From contig LUCM01001928.1 of the NCBI GenBank assembly GCA_008360955.1, positions 222,446 through 286,445 of the forward strand: DNA of 64,000 nucleotides, in the 5' to 3' direction. Both the position numbers and the translations under genes were made by a program. The notes beneath the pieces are model-generated. The model searched no databases. It worked only from the letters and a program-made list of their open reading frames with translations, and was not told the DNA's origin. Below are positions 1-11,458 of this stretch, piece after piece (position 1 is the first letter of the stretch; the number at the start of each line of letters is the position of its first letter). This DNA comes from Fasciolopsis buskii. Lineage: Eukaryota > Platyhelminthes > Trematoda > Plagiorchiida > Fasciolidae.

Positions 1-3000
1 TGAGAAGACGATTAAAAATAATATTACCATTGAAATTCCCATAACGTTTTTTCTTCTAATCCTGTGGCAGAGTGTTGCCAATTTTTGCTTTGCTTTTATG
101 TCATTGAAGGGAAAAAATGGAAAAATTTCAAGTTTACTTATGGAGTGCGCATTAATCATGCAACATCGAAAGCCACTTATTGTTTCCGTGCAATAGATGA
201 AGCGACTAAGCTTGTTAATTTGGCGAACGGATAATGTGGTTCATGGATGGTTGGTGGCGACTCGTAAAGGACCGTGATAGAAGTGAGTGGGATGCTTGTG
301 ACATTGTCAACCGATTGCCCGTGTATATGCACATCGTATGCCTTCTGATGCAAGCTTTACTTTATTCGAACTAGATCACATCTTGCTCCCCGTTGTACGT
401 GTGTAAGACCTCACGGTTCGGGTTTATTAAAGGTGGGAATTTCGGATATCGGATGAATTTCCAGCCCATTTGCTATCCAGGTAAAAGTAAAGCAACCAGT
501 TTAGTTATTGAGGGCTGTCCCTTCTCGCTGCAGAACAAGTATGTGCACGTGATTGTCATGCTATTCACGTTGTCATGAACGGGCTTACTTTTTTCGGATA
601 TCGCGTTAGTTATTTTAGATTCCCGTCGTGGCATATCGCTCCGAGTGTCCCAGTTACCGATTTGAAAAATTTTGCAACTAATCAGTCTGTTATTTTTAAA
701 AGACCACAGGCACTATACATCTCAGTAAGGCTTAGAACGTCCCACAGAACAGGCCAAGAAGCAACGCAAAATGACGAACAAGCTCATCTTCGATTGCTCC
801 TATTTATAGAAATAACATCATAAATGGTTTCCGAAAGTCTAGAAAGAAATGGTGGTTCACTCACCAAGGAGAAAATTTTGCAGGTGGCATAAACTACCAA
901 AGTACACACGGACACGTGTACACCTTCATTTCACATAGCACCGAATGGGTTAGTCGACACATTGGAGTCACTAAGCTTTACCGTCTCCATGCCTAATCTG
1001 AGCGACAAATTTCATCTCACGAAAACCGCAAGCAGCTTAGATTTGCGAAAAAGTGATGCTGTAATTTAACATGACTTCTTTGTTCGCAAGTTCAAGAACC
1101 ACTCTGCCAAATCACTGATTAGTCAGGAGAAAAACTTAGACTTGGACATTCCTTCGGATGAACGGAAACAAGTACGATTTTTACGTGCTTACCATACTCA
1201 ATTACTATTGTGTCGGGAAATATACCGTTGACGTAAGTGAATGCTAAAGCGATCACCTTTGGGACCACTGTTCGTTGATGTCCTCATGAAGGAACTTATA
1301 ATAATCAAATGGAGACTATAATCGGAAATTTTATCTGATACATTCATCGTGTCAGTAATCTATGTGTACTCGACAATAATATTAACAGGGGTCTGTTATC
1401 AGACGACTTTGGCATCATCCGTTAAAATGTCCATTTCACCCCCGGACAACCGTCCATCGTACTAACAGGCATGTACAAAACCGTCAATCTGATGGCTGGT
1501 TTCGGAGATTGCAAAAGGGGAAAGCAAAAAATGGAATGGACAACACATTCAGTTTCAAAGCTTTCTGTTCCCAAAACGAAGAGCAGCCCAAAATAAGTTG
1601 CTTGGTCAGAAGGGCGAGGAAAAGTTGCACAGGCGACACAATTGAAGATGAGCCTTTTCTCCCCCGGAACGGTTCACAGATGAGATTTTGAATTTGTGGA
1701 GAAGATTGGAAACAAAGGGAAATAGGAGCTGCAAAGAAGCCTGTGTGCATTCTGCTGCTGTTCAGAGGAAGCGGATATTGTACGGCAGTGGTTATCAGGT
1801 GGGATAAAGTAGAACATTCTGCGACCCGGAGCTAAATATTCTGTTCACACCCAAACGGATAATATGTTCAACAAATTGACAAAGTGTCAGTCTCATTCTA
1901 CGGGCATTGTTTCGTCTCGGCCTATGGGGCTAAGCGCATGGGCCGCACCTCCAGGTGCTAATCGGATCAGGGCCGGGAACAAAACTTGGCATGGTTGGGC
2001 ACGGGACTAATTGGAATAGCAGCAATCACTTCTTGTTTATATCTGGTCGAGTTCAATCACCCAACTGATGTGACTAATGCGTTGCTTTTGGTCAGCAACA
2101 TCTGGAACAGCTAGCTGGATGCTGACGAAGTCGTGTGTAACCGCCGTACAGCCGTCCTTTGTGCGCAGACAATCACTTTGTTCAGACGGCTAAATTCCAC
2201 TGACCCAGTTTATATTCTGCAGCATTTGTCAAACTTGCAGAACACTTAATATATGAGTCCACTTTTACGCACACGGCTACACGCATAGACGCAGACACAA
2301 GCAGACTGACATTGAGGTGAACCACAGTAAACGTGTATCAGTAATTCTCTGTACTCGTGAATCATGCATACTGTTCTATATGGGCATGAGTATGGATGAC
2401 TGAAAGGCAGCTGGTTCTACACGTTGGATTGTATCCTGATAAAGCTTCTTTTCACCAGTACCATATTCTATCATCATTGGTTTCTTAACACGTATGGGCT
2501 ACACGAATAGTCGAATTGTCAAACACTTTGCATGTAATTTGAAAGCAGATCATTCCTATTAAGACTTGCTCCTCTGTTCAAAGAATCCTAGTAGACATAT
2601 GTAAGGAATTTAGAATCTAGCAATCACCATTCTTCGCGTTCATCGCCTGAATTACAAAATTTGATTAGAATCACAATTTGTCGACGTTGCCGTTACACTG
2701 ATTTGCCTTCTCTGAGACATTTTGTTAGAATAAGTACGGTTACTCGAGGGAACTGAAGCGTCAATAAATCATCTACGACAAGCTGTCTTCTGATACCACA
2801 ACTTTGTCGTCCAAGCCTCGGGGTTCTTAATTAATGACTAAGGATAGATTTACTAAGTAACTCATTAGTTTAATCAATTGAATTATCCTAACAGACAACG
2901 GCAGCTAGGTGGAAAAATATCAATGTGTTCTGATTCTTTGCCGCAAAGATTTGACTGTAGAATCGATATTGTTCGATGCTCGTACTTTGGTGCCATTGTC

Positions 3001-4617
3001 TCTATGGCTTTGGGCCCCAGGCCAAATTGCCGATATAGATTAACTTTTCTCCCCAGTTTGTTAGTCCTTATAGAGACCAGAACAGGAGATGTGTACCCAG
3101 GCGTCCATTAGATGTGATCCCGAGTAGAAAAACAATGAGAGGCAACATCTTTTCTCATTATCATTCAATGTCATCAGGGATATTTACCTCCATTTGCGCC
3201 AAGGATCGAGTCATGTGCCCAAAGAATGTCATTTCTCCCCGAATGGCAGCCATGATAGTTTAAACTGACACCTAAATGATTCTGTGTTTACCGAGCAATG
3301 GGAAGAGACAGGTTATGTACGATAGAAAATGACTTTTCACTGCCCGACACGAAAAGCTTAATATTCAAAAAGTAGGGCTTCGCTGAAGAAAGAATCTTTT
3401 GTTCCCCAGAATGTGGACAAAATACTAAGCTGTTAAATTAATTCTTCCGTTAGGCATGAATGAAACAACTGTGGACGTCTGAAAACAGGATTGAAGGGAT
3501 AGACTGCTGTAAGATATTCAGCATTTTGCTCATTTTTTGTGACCAGAGCTGAATCATCAATTTGATGGTTTCTGTGACAAATTAGCGTGGAGATGAGAAT
3601 TTTGAGCATGGGGAGTCACTTCTGGCAGACCCGTCTACAAGTTGAAGTGTTGTTATTCCCCTTGTGTGATAATGGACTGGGATTTGTCTGATCTATTTGA
3701 AACTCTTGGTTCATCATCCCTGTGTGGCCGGACGATCTTCGTAGTCGTACGTTGGGTCATTCTAATGACAAAGTACCTTAGCGAATCACAATTCTCTCCT
3801 TGATACAGGACAGTGAAGGTGGTACCCAGGGTTGAAGAATCGATCCACGTATCCGTCAAGTGTTGGCTCAATGCTAGCGAACAATAACGAATGGTATTTA
3901 CCAGCAATCGGGTACTTGGATGAGAACTGATCAGTTAAGTTAGCTACTCCTGGATACACTATCACCAGGCTGATGCAGTCAGCACTAGTCATGTGTATGT
4001 TCATAAGTACAACACACTTTCGCTTCCGTATCTGTGATAATGTTTCAATTTTTCACCACATGGGTTGTCCGGGGAAAAGACTAATCAGAGATTATTTCCG
4101 GCAAGATTTGAATGTTTCAGTGTTACAAAATAGTACAGTTGCACTGCGCTAAACTCAGTTTCTGGCTGAAGACAATAGAATAGAAGTTTGCTGATTAGTC
4201 AGTACCAGGTCACAGATCGACTATCTTTCGCCAAGATAATGACCAGTGTCGATTCACACCGACCAAGTTTCACTGAATAAATGGACGAAAATGCTTGGTG
4301 TCATTGGTCGAAATTGTGATAGGTCTTGGATTCAATCATGTGACCGCAATGAGTTATCAAGCGGTTTGAATATTTGAACCGCTTCGCGCGCGACAATCCA
4401 TTTATTGAAAAAACGAAGTAACAAATTACTTCACATGCCCACCCGTACCGTAAAACCACCTGGAGTGCTTTTAATACCCGAGTGTTCGTTCTTAGAAAGA
4501 ATCCATCCCTTTCCTGCTCGATGCATGTATTTCCGTTCATGCTCGGCTTCCCGTGCATTAACTTTGATAATGCTTCGAGTATTGCGAATTATTCTTGGTA
4601 TCTGAAGTCGTTACCAG
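1..4617. other. Stretch without a supported gene
   Basis: Open frames here are short and of the size expected by chance at this base composition. The only things noted are a weak putative exon ending at 1232 (frame reads MNGNKYDFYVLT..., donor GAC|GTAAGT, poor acceptor near 1140), and two short overlapping open frames at about 105-380 that could be a frameshifted coding remnant. No transposon protein, tandem repeat or RNA gene was recognised. Confidence 0.4.
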
Positions 4618-4833
4618 TCAGCGAACGGTAGTTTCTTAATGTACCCATGCGGTCTTCTGGAGAAACTTAAAATTTGTGCACGACGGCCTGACCTAGTCTT
4701 CCGCGACTATTTTGGAACAGGAAAAATGCATTCTGCGTCTGTGCCAGCGGCCCTGGCTATAGGCTTGTTTGCTTCTGGAGAACGGGACACGCTAGAACTA
4801 TCAGTCAATGGAAAATTACTAACAATTTACACA
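4618..4833 (+). CDS. Putative internal exon of unidentified gene A
   Basis: This is an open stretch of 72 codons (216 nt, phase 0 at both ends) preceded by a CAG acceptor at 4617 and followed by ACA|GTAGGT. The translation contains GLLEKLKICARRPDLVFRDY and LELSVNGKLLTIYT, with mixed charged and hydrophobic residues that look more like protein than the surrounding frames. The phase fits the next candidate exon at 5365, so the two would splice in frame. I do not recognise the family and give no function. An in-frame ATG at 4639 could also serve as a start if this is a first exon. Chance open frames of this length do occur in such DNA, so the call rests mainly on the phase agreement with the two downstream exons and the AATAAA that follows. 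Confidence 0.35.
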
Positions 4834-5364
4834 GTAGGTTCGATGGGCACTACTGTAGCATTTTAAACTTAATTTGCCATAGTACTCGTATTTGTTCGGT
4901 AGTTTGCGTGTACTAATTAGGCACTGAATCATCGTCCTGTTTTCTAACAAAATCAAACAGGAAGAAGAAGCCGAATATGAGCACAGCACAAGGAATCATG
5001 TCCTGGCGATAACCAATGAGCCATCAGTATTGGAATAGGGGAAGAAACTCTAGCGCCCGAATAAACATTCCAATTGTCATGTCGCCATTTTCCGATAATG
5101 TCGTAGTTCTCCAGTATTTAAAAAATGAGTTAAAAAGTGACCCTCGCACGTTTACGCAGCCTTTGCTGGGTACGAATCAAGCCAACTAAATTCAGTGGGG
5201 AATCCTATTGATAGCCTAGGAGCCCCCAAAAGATTAAAAAGAAATTGCATAATATCGTTTATTGTGAGCAACTGGTAATTTGAACGTTGACGACTAAATA
5301 ATTTAGCAGGCAAACTGTGTGCGTTCTGACATATGGTGAGTGCATGTGTGATATTCTGCCACAG

Positions 5365-5458
5365 CTAATGGCAACCACTTGCTTAGGGCAGTTCAGTATG
5401 CTCGGATCTCATGGGAAGGCCTCCTTGGTCGGGTCGATTGTTAGTGCCCTAGTCACAG
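5365..5458 (+). CDS. Putative internal exon of unidentified gene A
   Basis: The exon is 94 nt with a good acceptor (ATTCTGCCACAG|C) and a near-consensus donor (ACAG|GTAAGC). It starts in phase 0 and leaves one base over. The 31 complete codons read LMATTCLGQFSMLG... ending VGSIVSALVT, a small-residue-rich hydrophobic segment that could be membrane-associated or buried. Its start phase matches the end of the exon at 4618-4833. Its end phase matches the short exon at 5510 across an intron of only 51 bp. The combination of strong sites at both ends and phase agreement makes this one of the better exon candidates in the window. No domain was recognised. Confidence 0.42.
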
Positions 5459-5509
5459 GTAAGCATGAATTTCAGATGTGATTATTTCTTAGACTCTGTC
5501 TTCCTCCAG

Positions 5510-5532
5510 AAATAGACCCTATCATTATGTAG
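5510..5532 (+). CDS. Putative last coding exon of gene A with stop codon
   Basis: A strong pyrimidine-rich acceptor (TGTCTTCCTCCAG|AA) follows a 51-bp candidate intron (5459-5509). Joined to the one base left by the previous exon, the frame reads EIDPIIM and stops at TAG (5530-5532). A polyadenylation hexamer lies 88 bp downstream, as expected for a 3' end. The exon is too short to judge on composition, so an alternative acceptor or a longer exon is possible. Confidence 0.28.
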
Positions 5533-5619
5533 GATTTCAGAATGTCATTTACCTTGCACTTGTACGTGTAAATTCGCCATTTGTTAGAGGAGTGAATATT
5601 TCTAGCTTTTCTGGACATT

Positions 5620-5625
5620 AATAAA
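5620..5625 (+). promoter_or_regulatory. AATAAA polyadenylation hexamer after gene A
   Basis: A canonical AATAAA lies 88 bp after the candidate stop of gene A. The hexamer is common in AT-rich DNA, so it supports the model only by its position. Confidence 0.25.
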
Positions 5626-6123
5626 TAAGCGTTCATAAAGGAGTATGGTGAGTTTACATAGAAGTCACGTGATGCACTCCGACACAGCTTTACGCTGGCC
5701 TGCGTAGACAAGCAACCACTGGGAACCGCGAGGAGAAGCGATCGTGAAATCTGAACAGTCTGTGAATATCATTGGAGAGAACATATTTTACAAGTTGGAA
5801 TATTTCCAACATTATTTATAAATCCATGAGTTGGAAATATAATTCGAACCTGTTTCCGTTCTGTTGTGACCTTTTTATTGACTTGGGTCGGAGCAAATTC
5901 AACACTCACGGGTAACTCGCATCTGCTCGTTACCGTAACCGACCGAACTTCGTATGCTAATTACAAGTCCAAATACTACAAGTGGTCATTTTATTATTTT
6001 TCGCAGATACCTATTTGTTAAAGAAGAAATAACTCGCCATGTGCAGTTGAATGGACTAACGAACCACCTACTTATTTTTCATTCCGGGATATGAACAAAT
6101 GCTACCTACCATTCATTCTTCAG

Positions 6124-6386
6124 ATAACAGCGAATCCAGTGAGCGGCACAGAGGGATATCATGTACAGTTAAAATGTTATATTCCAGTAAAAATTAAAAA
6201 AAACATCAACAGTGATCTGGTGTGGTTTTACGGCAGCCTGTTTCACCATGAAAAGCAATTTGAGTGTAGTGATAGACGTATGAGAGATGTGGGAATCCTT
6301 AAGCCGCGTTTAGAAATGAGTGCTATCTATGGTGGCTGTATGAAGTCCCCTCTTCCCACAGTGGTTGGAGATCCATTTATCAGCAA
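6124..6386 (+). CDS. Putative exon encoding one immunoglobulin-like domain
   Basis: A strong acceptor (CATTCATTCTTCAG|ATA) opens an 87-codon frame with the layout of an Ig domain. PVSGTEGYHVQLKCYIP fits the conserved B-strand pattern (P-x-S-x-x-EG-x-x-V-x-L-x-C). A tryptophan in LVWFYG follows 16 residues after that Cys, and a second Cys in AIYGGCMKSP lies at about the right distance for the F strand. The Y-x-C motif is imperfect (Y-G-G-C). Ig domains of this kind occur in adhesion and muscle proteins, but which one this would be cannot be said. A donor AA|GTGAAA at 6387, a 48-bp intron and a strong acceptor at 6434 (GATTTCCAG) would add a 25-nt exon (6435-6459) ending at C|GTATGT. An ATG at 6091 is in frame but lies upstream of the acceptor. 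Confidence 0.42.
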
Positions 6387-6459
6387 GTGAAAATCCTCAG
6401 AAATGACAGGAACCCTTTCTTTGTCGATTTCCAGTGCAGTGCACCATTTGGTGAATTTC

Positions 6460-7569
6460 GTATGTTGACATGCACATGAAGATGTACTGTGAGGCCTGCG
6501 TTTGCATGAGGACTTGTAAGAAGTGTCTGAACTTCAGTAGCCCGAGACCACTATTCCCATGAACCATGAAGGCTTGGGTTGCATTAAGGTTCTGCTTTCC
6601 GTTTTCGTAGGCCTATTGCGCAAATGCCACCGACTTTGTAGCGATCCCAGTGACGAAGAGTGGTTTGCCAAGCTCGTGCCTTTGAATCCATTATATAGTT
6701 TACCATAAATTCACCTTTAACATCAACTACAGGCGGCAGAGAACGCTAGCGGTCCGCAGAGGACATATCGGCAAGTCAGTTTAACTGATATCTACAAGTA
6801 CGAAAACCAAGATCCCGGAGCAATGGCTTGGTGGATAACATTGCATTTGATGATATATACATATAAAGTTACAGGGTTGGCTTCCCCTTTGTTGTGGTGC
6901 CGCGTAGTACATATTAATGTCGTCGTAAGCCGAAGCAGGCTGTTTATGTCATTACATATTTATGCTAAGGGAAACTAGATGTGGAGAGAAAACCAAACTA
7001 AACCGCGATACGTTCATTGCCTAAGTTATGTAATCCTCGCATAAGTTATCTATCAACTTCCCTATTTTCCTACGTCGACGTCTCAGGAGCTTCAGTGAAG
7101 CAGAGTCCTCTAGGTGCTATGGTATAATCCCCCCCCAATCAATCAACAAAAATGATATATGCAAATCGTTCGCCAATCACAATTATCCTGCGAACATCGA
7201 TGTTCGGGACAATCGTTACGAAGCAATGTAATGGAACGGGCGATAGGCCAGTTTTAAAGTGTGACTAGGCAATCTAAACACTGATTCATTGTTTTTCATG
7301 TCGCATGGCATTTTCATTTTCTCACATTCAGAGAAGAACTTACCCAAAAGTAAAAAGTTCGTCGGTTGCTCAGAAAAAAGTAAAACACTTCTTTTCCCAA
7401 AGTTTGTTAAAATGTTGTTAATATTCTTCCCCATGCATAATCGGTTACTTAGACTTAGGACAGGGTATCCTCCAGTGCTTTTACTTCATCCGGGAAATAT
7501 TGATCGATATTTATGCATACGTCCATGACTAATTTCCAACGACCCCCAGGTAGCTTCCTACAATCATAA
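6460..7569. other. Non-coding stretch, nothing recognised
   Basis: Apart from a short homopolymeric C run next to ATCA repeats at about 7129-7145, I see no repeat family, exon or element in this interval. The two short open frames at 7216-7528 overlap on opposite strands and look like chance. Confidence 0.4.
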
Positions 7570-8830
7570 CTGACGATTCGGGCAACTACTAGTATGTGGC
7601 CACTTGCCAGCGGCCATTGATAGTGGAAGGTGTAATAACAAGCACTCACGGACTCGCTGCACATACCACAGACAAATCTTTCTGAGTCGACTGCACCGTA
7701 CGCACCCCTAAATGTTTTTCCAAAGCTGTACTTGTTAAAAAGCTTTGTCTACAAAGATAGTCGTTGTAACCTTTAAACCTAGCGGTGGCCTTAAATGAGG
7801 AAACCAGAAAGTGTGTCAACCCATGACGTCTGGCTCCATCCAACTTTTCAGTTCTCTTTGTTATATGCTCAAAGATGACGACTCAGGAGGATTTTGCGAA
7901 CGAACCCTGCTTAGCCCACATAATTTCAATCTCCATACCGTTTGTCGTGAAGGTTTCGTAGGAATGTACTCCTTTAAGTTTGTGTGCAGCCCACATGTCG
8001 TCGTAAGGAATCTAAGTACGCAATAAATAAACGAACCTATCGAAAGGGACTTTGGTGGACCCAAACACCAGAGAATGCATCTCGTTGTTTATCGTTTTTT
8101 CCAAGACTAAATAACTGTGAACACTGGTATTTCATATCTTTCAAGACCTGAAATCGACAAAATATGACTCTTGCGACAGCATATGTTCCCTTGAACGCTT
8201 TGTGCTGTATCATATTAAAATCAAGGGAATGGACATTAGCAATTACGGCTAACAATTCCAGCAGTTTATCGATGACAAGTACATAATTTACCGTCCTTTT
8301 ATTTGGTTACAGTCCGTAAAATTGATTCGCCAAACTCACTTTCACCTATCAGCATTGCGTGCCATAGAATGTAACCACCAGAACTGATCTGGTATGTGGC
8401 GTCTGCCAGCATTACGTCGGTCTATTCCTCCACAAGTGGGACGCCGAGTGGGGAACATGAAACATGCACCTAACTACATCGTCCTTCTTCAACACGCAAA
8501 ATACTCTGCCCTCTACAACTTGTCACACTCTGACTGCATCATAACTTACACCCCGGTGTAGAGACCTGGTTGGCAAATTGTTCACATCACAGATCTTAAA
8601 GAAGCCATTGAAATTTGTACGAGTATAACGACAAATTTCTCGAGCATTTCTGAAGGCCCATAAGAATTCGGAGAAATACTCTTCTTGTCTAATTGTTAGC
8701 CAACGATTCCGCACGTATAATCGAGGATTAAGTGAATGCATATCATGGTTGTGGAGCCTACGGTACTTCACAATCCTATAACTTCTACCCACGGGGCGGA
8801 GATTCACAAATTCCACGACCCCCCGTTATG
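7570..8830 (-). mobile_element. Mutator-like (MULE) DNA transposon remnant
   Basis: Reading the minus strand from 8816 down, broken frames give in order the parts of a MULE transposase. First is a FAR1-like segment with LHNHDMHSLNPRLYVRNRWL and a conserved NAREI...DVNNLPTR helix region (8816-8523). Next is GRVFCVLKKDDVVRCMFHVP (about 8515-8450), the usual strand before the catalytic core. Then comes LADATYQISSGGYILWHAML with the first catalytic Asp (8418-8302). VIDKLLELLAVI, carrying the candidate second Asp, and VIFCRFQVLKDMKYQ, the C-x-x-H region with His changed to Gln, lie at 8279-8037. Segments resembling LKEY...LRNLHDKRYGD follow (8000-7900), then a degenerate SWIM-like end, YYTFHYQWPLASGHILVVA (about 7640-7580). 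At least four frame changes and several stops make it inactive. No terminal inverted repeats were found, so the true ends are unknown. Confidence 0.72.
8037..8418 (-). pseudogene. MULE transposase catalytic core, frameshifted
   Basis: Two open blocks hold the RNase H-fold core of the transposase. Block one (8418-8302) reads DVMLADATYQISSGG and continues through LIGESEFGESILRTVT before a TAA. The D-A-T-Y motif is the hallmark of MULE transposases. Block two (8279-8037) begins LVIDKLLELL and includes VARVIFCRFQVLKDM, matching the family pattern of an Asp in a (V/I)-x-D-K motif followed by a C-x-F-H-V-L-K motif. In this copy the His is Gln. The frame changes between the blocks, and the third acidic residue was not found in the decayed downstream part. 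It would encode a cut-and-paste transposase if intact, but in this state it is a relic. Confidence 0.7.
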
Positions 8831-8977
8831 TAACCCAAAGCAGTTCGTGCAAACACCGAAGTCTCCGTGTCCCTCTCCGCACTCCGGAAAGTCCATCGAA
8901 TCCCTTGCAGACCCGGGGCACGTGTACCAATCTCATCCCCCACCCCATAATTTCGATCTGCACCCGTTACGCACTCA

Positions 8978-9018
8978 TACACACACACACGCACACACGC
9001 GCGCACACACACACACAG
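8978..9018 (+). repeat. (CA)n microsatellite with CG steps
   Basis: This is an imperfect CA dinucleotide run interrupted by CG dinucleotides (ACGCACACACGCGCGCACAC). It lies just upstream, in MULE orientation, of the transposase remnant. Confidence 0.9.
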
Positions 9019-11400
9019 TAAAAATGGACAAATTTTGACTGTAACCTATCCTCGCCTTCATTTCTAGTACTTATATTTAATGTTGTGTATTGGCATGATT
9101 ACGAATAAATGAAAGCGAGCTTGCTTGTCGCAGTACGGTGTTTCTCAATGTGTTCTTTAGGATTACTCGGAAAACACGCGCATCTCGTCAACCGCTTGCT
9201 GTTCGGCGACTTCTCAGATGGTTGCAACTAACCGCACCGGTTCGTGTCTTGTCGCTGGACAGTTGTGTTTATGAAGCTATCCGAGTTTCTGTTACTCAAG
9301 AAATCTTTCAGCTCTGTAGTCGACTAACGATCTAGCCGATAGATCCGAACATTCAAGGCAACTGAGGTCAGCAAAAGCCCTTTAAAAATCTATCGGCAAA
9401 CCTAACTGCCAGATTTCATGTTAACTAAAAGAGATATCTCATCCAAGGTTTGCCTTCCGGATTTGTTGTAATTGCGTTTGTATTACGATATTCCGTTTGT
9501 TGCAATAAGCAACTGACTACTTTCCTTCGGAGACTCGTTGACTAACGGCGTGCAATTGCTCAACTCGGGTCACTGATGGCCCGAATACTGGGTTAAACTT
9601 CTTACTGGTTATGTGCCGGTCACAACAGGACTGAATATGTTTGGAACTAAGGGTAAAAAAGATCGAAACCTAGACAAAGTGTGAATCGCACTAAAGGACA
9701 TCCATTTGGAATTCTATTGTCTTGGTTAACCGAATGACAGAAAAAGCGTTCCGGTTTGCGGGCGGTGTGCCCTCCACGCGGCAGGAGGTGTGTTACCTGT
9801 TAAGGTCACACCGGAAATTACTCGATTATGATTGAGATCCGTAAACAAACTGTTTCGTCTCATATATTTATCCAAATGACTGTCACTTTTTATATTGTCT
9901 GTTACGTGTATGTGTGCCTGTATGTTTGTGTGTTTACTTGCGCGTTCGCGTTAGTGCGTGCATGAGCATGAGCGCACGACAGGGGAGGATGAAGTCGGAT
10001 TTGCGCGATATGCGGGATGCATTGAGCACCGCCGGATAGCGTGAATATGTAAATACATATATTCTAATAGTATTATTTGATAATTGAGAACAGATTAGGA
10101 TAAGCTAAAAGCTGTACAAATAGTGTCAATTAAGAACAGAATTTATTCCAACAGCTCAACGCGTGGTTGTTCCACTCCATTGGTGAGATTTTATTTGCGT
10201 GTGTCTTTGTCCTGTACGACCTAGTCTAGCGGTAGGGGCTAGATTCCTCCCACGAAACCATTCCTACTTGGATATGCATAAACAATACTATGGAGACTAT
10301 TCTAGGCACGAACTACACCCCCAACCTCCAATCAAATGCAACCGAATCACCTTGAAACCAGTACTTACATACGATTACCAGTAGCCGGAGCTAGGCTTCA
10401 GTCATTCCGTCGGACTTCTTTAATACAGTCCATGGATTTGCATAGTTCGAAAGGGTGTTGTGTTGTTCTTGCTAATGCTACACTTGCGTAGAATGGATCA
10501 CTTTGAAATTCACAAGAACCAGTTTCTAATCCCTTAAGCCAAGCTAGATACGGAAGTCACAGGTTCTGTTCTGTGGTTGAAGAATCCGGCTAGCCTTCTC
10601 GTATGAATCAAAATCGCTTTTTGATTTCACTACCGAATTAAGCAATCTCCAGCCGCTTATCTTGGCGCATGTTGGGTACATGTTGGAAACATGATTGAAT
10701 CGAGCGACCCAGTGATGCTGTAGTGGTGATGTGGAATAGAAAGATGAAAAGTCTGGTCTCACTACTGAAATTAACTAATGTATTTGACTCGACGCTTCTA
10801 GTGAATGCGTTGAAAGCAACTAATGATTGTGACGCTCATTTTTCTGTTTATATTGGCGTTGTTGGTATTACCAGGTCTTAGGTATTGTGTTTTTCTTCAC
10901 AACAATGCTTTTTGACTGTTAGCAGTTGGAATAAAAAGCAAAATTCGTATAAGACGTCTGAAGCGAGGTCACGAAACTGAATGTTGTGAAATATCTTAGC
11001 AATCAACCATTTCCTAGGAGTTATTTTTGACCCGACCAGTTGGTTGTAGGTCACGAATCATTCGGTTTGGAGATGCACAAGCTCTACTAGGGGTGGAGAT
11101 GGAGATTAGCCAAATTGTGGTGCAACAGAAATTGCGTTGGACTACCTATCGATCGGGATTTTGTTCTATCTGTGACCGGCCGGTGGAGGCTGACCTGCAC
11201 CATGTGGACATTAGCACTGAGGCGCTCAGCTGTTTAACCTTGTACGGTAGCAGGTGATCTTCTGCATTTGATTCTAGCCTAGATTGAATTAGATGTTCAA
11301 TTATCAACTGTGATCTTGATATTGGACTAGACTGCTTGGTGGCATGCGGTGGCTGGCGTGCCCCAGTTACACATTTTCACGATTAAATGTTTGAGGCCGG
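9019..11400. other. Non-coding stretch with degenerate GT-rich DNA
   Basis: About 9900-9990 is a degenerate GT/GC-rich segment. Around 10215-10235 a perfect match to the RNA polymerase III A-box pattern (TAGTCTAGCGG) occurs without a convincing B-box, so no repeat is called. An open frame at 9138-9335 has a fair acceptor (TGTTCTTTAG) but no recognised domain. Confidence 0.35.
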
Positions 11401-11409
11401 TCTACTTAC

Positions 11410-11458
11410 GATGAGTACATGCTTCTCGACAATTCATGAGCACGCCTTTGGCGACCGG
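11410..11458 (-). CDS. Putative short exon, minus strand, unidentified
   Basis: The minus strand shows a strong acceptor (CCTGTTTTACAG|CCGG) and a strong donor (CATC|GTAAGT) bracketing 49 nt. Two frames stay open across it: PVAKGVLMNCREACTH, or GRQRRAHELSRSMYS with two leading bases. The second frame would join in phase to the minus-strand exon candidate at 14185-14244, about 2.7 kb upstream in gene direction. The evidence is splice-site quality only and no product can be named. Confidence 0.3.

Noticed and set aside
8736..9038. 100-codon plus frame ending in a His/Thr repeat
   Set aside because: It is antisense to the MULE remnant and runs into the CA microsatellite.
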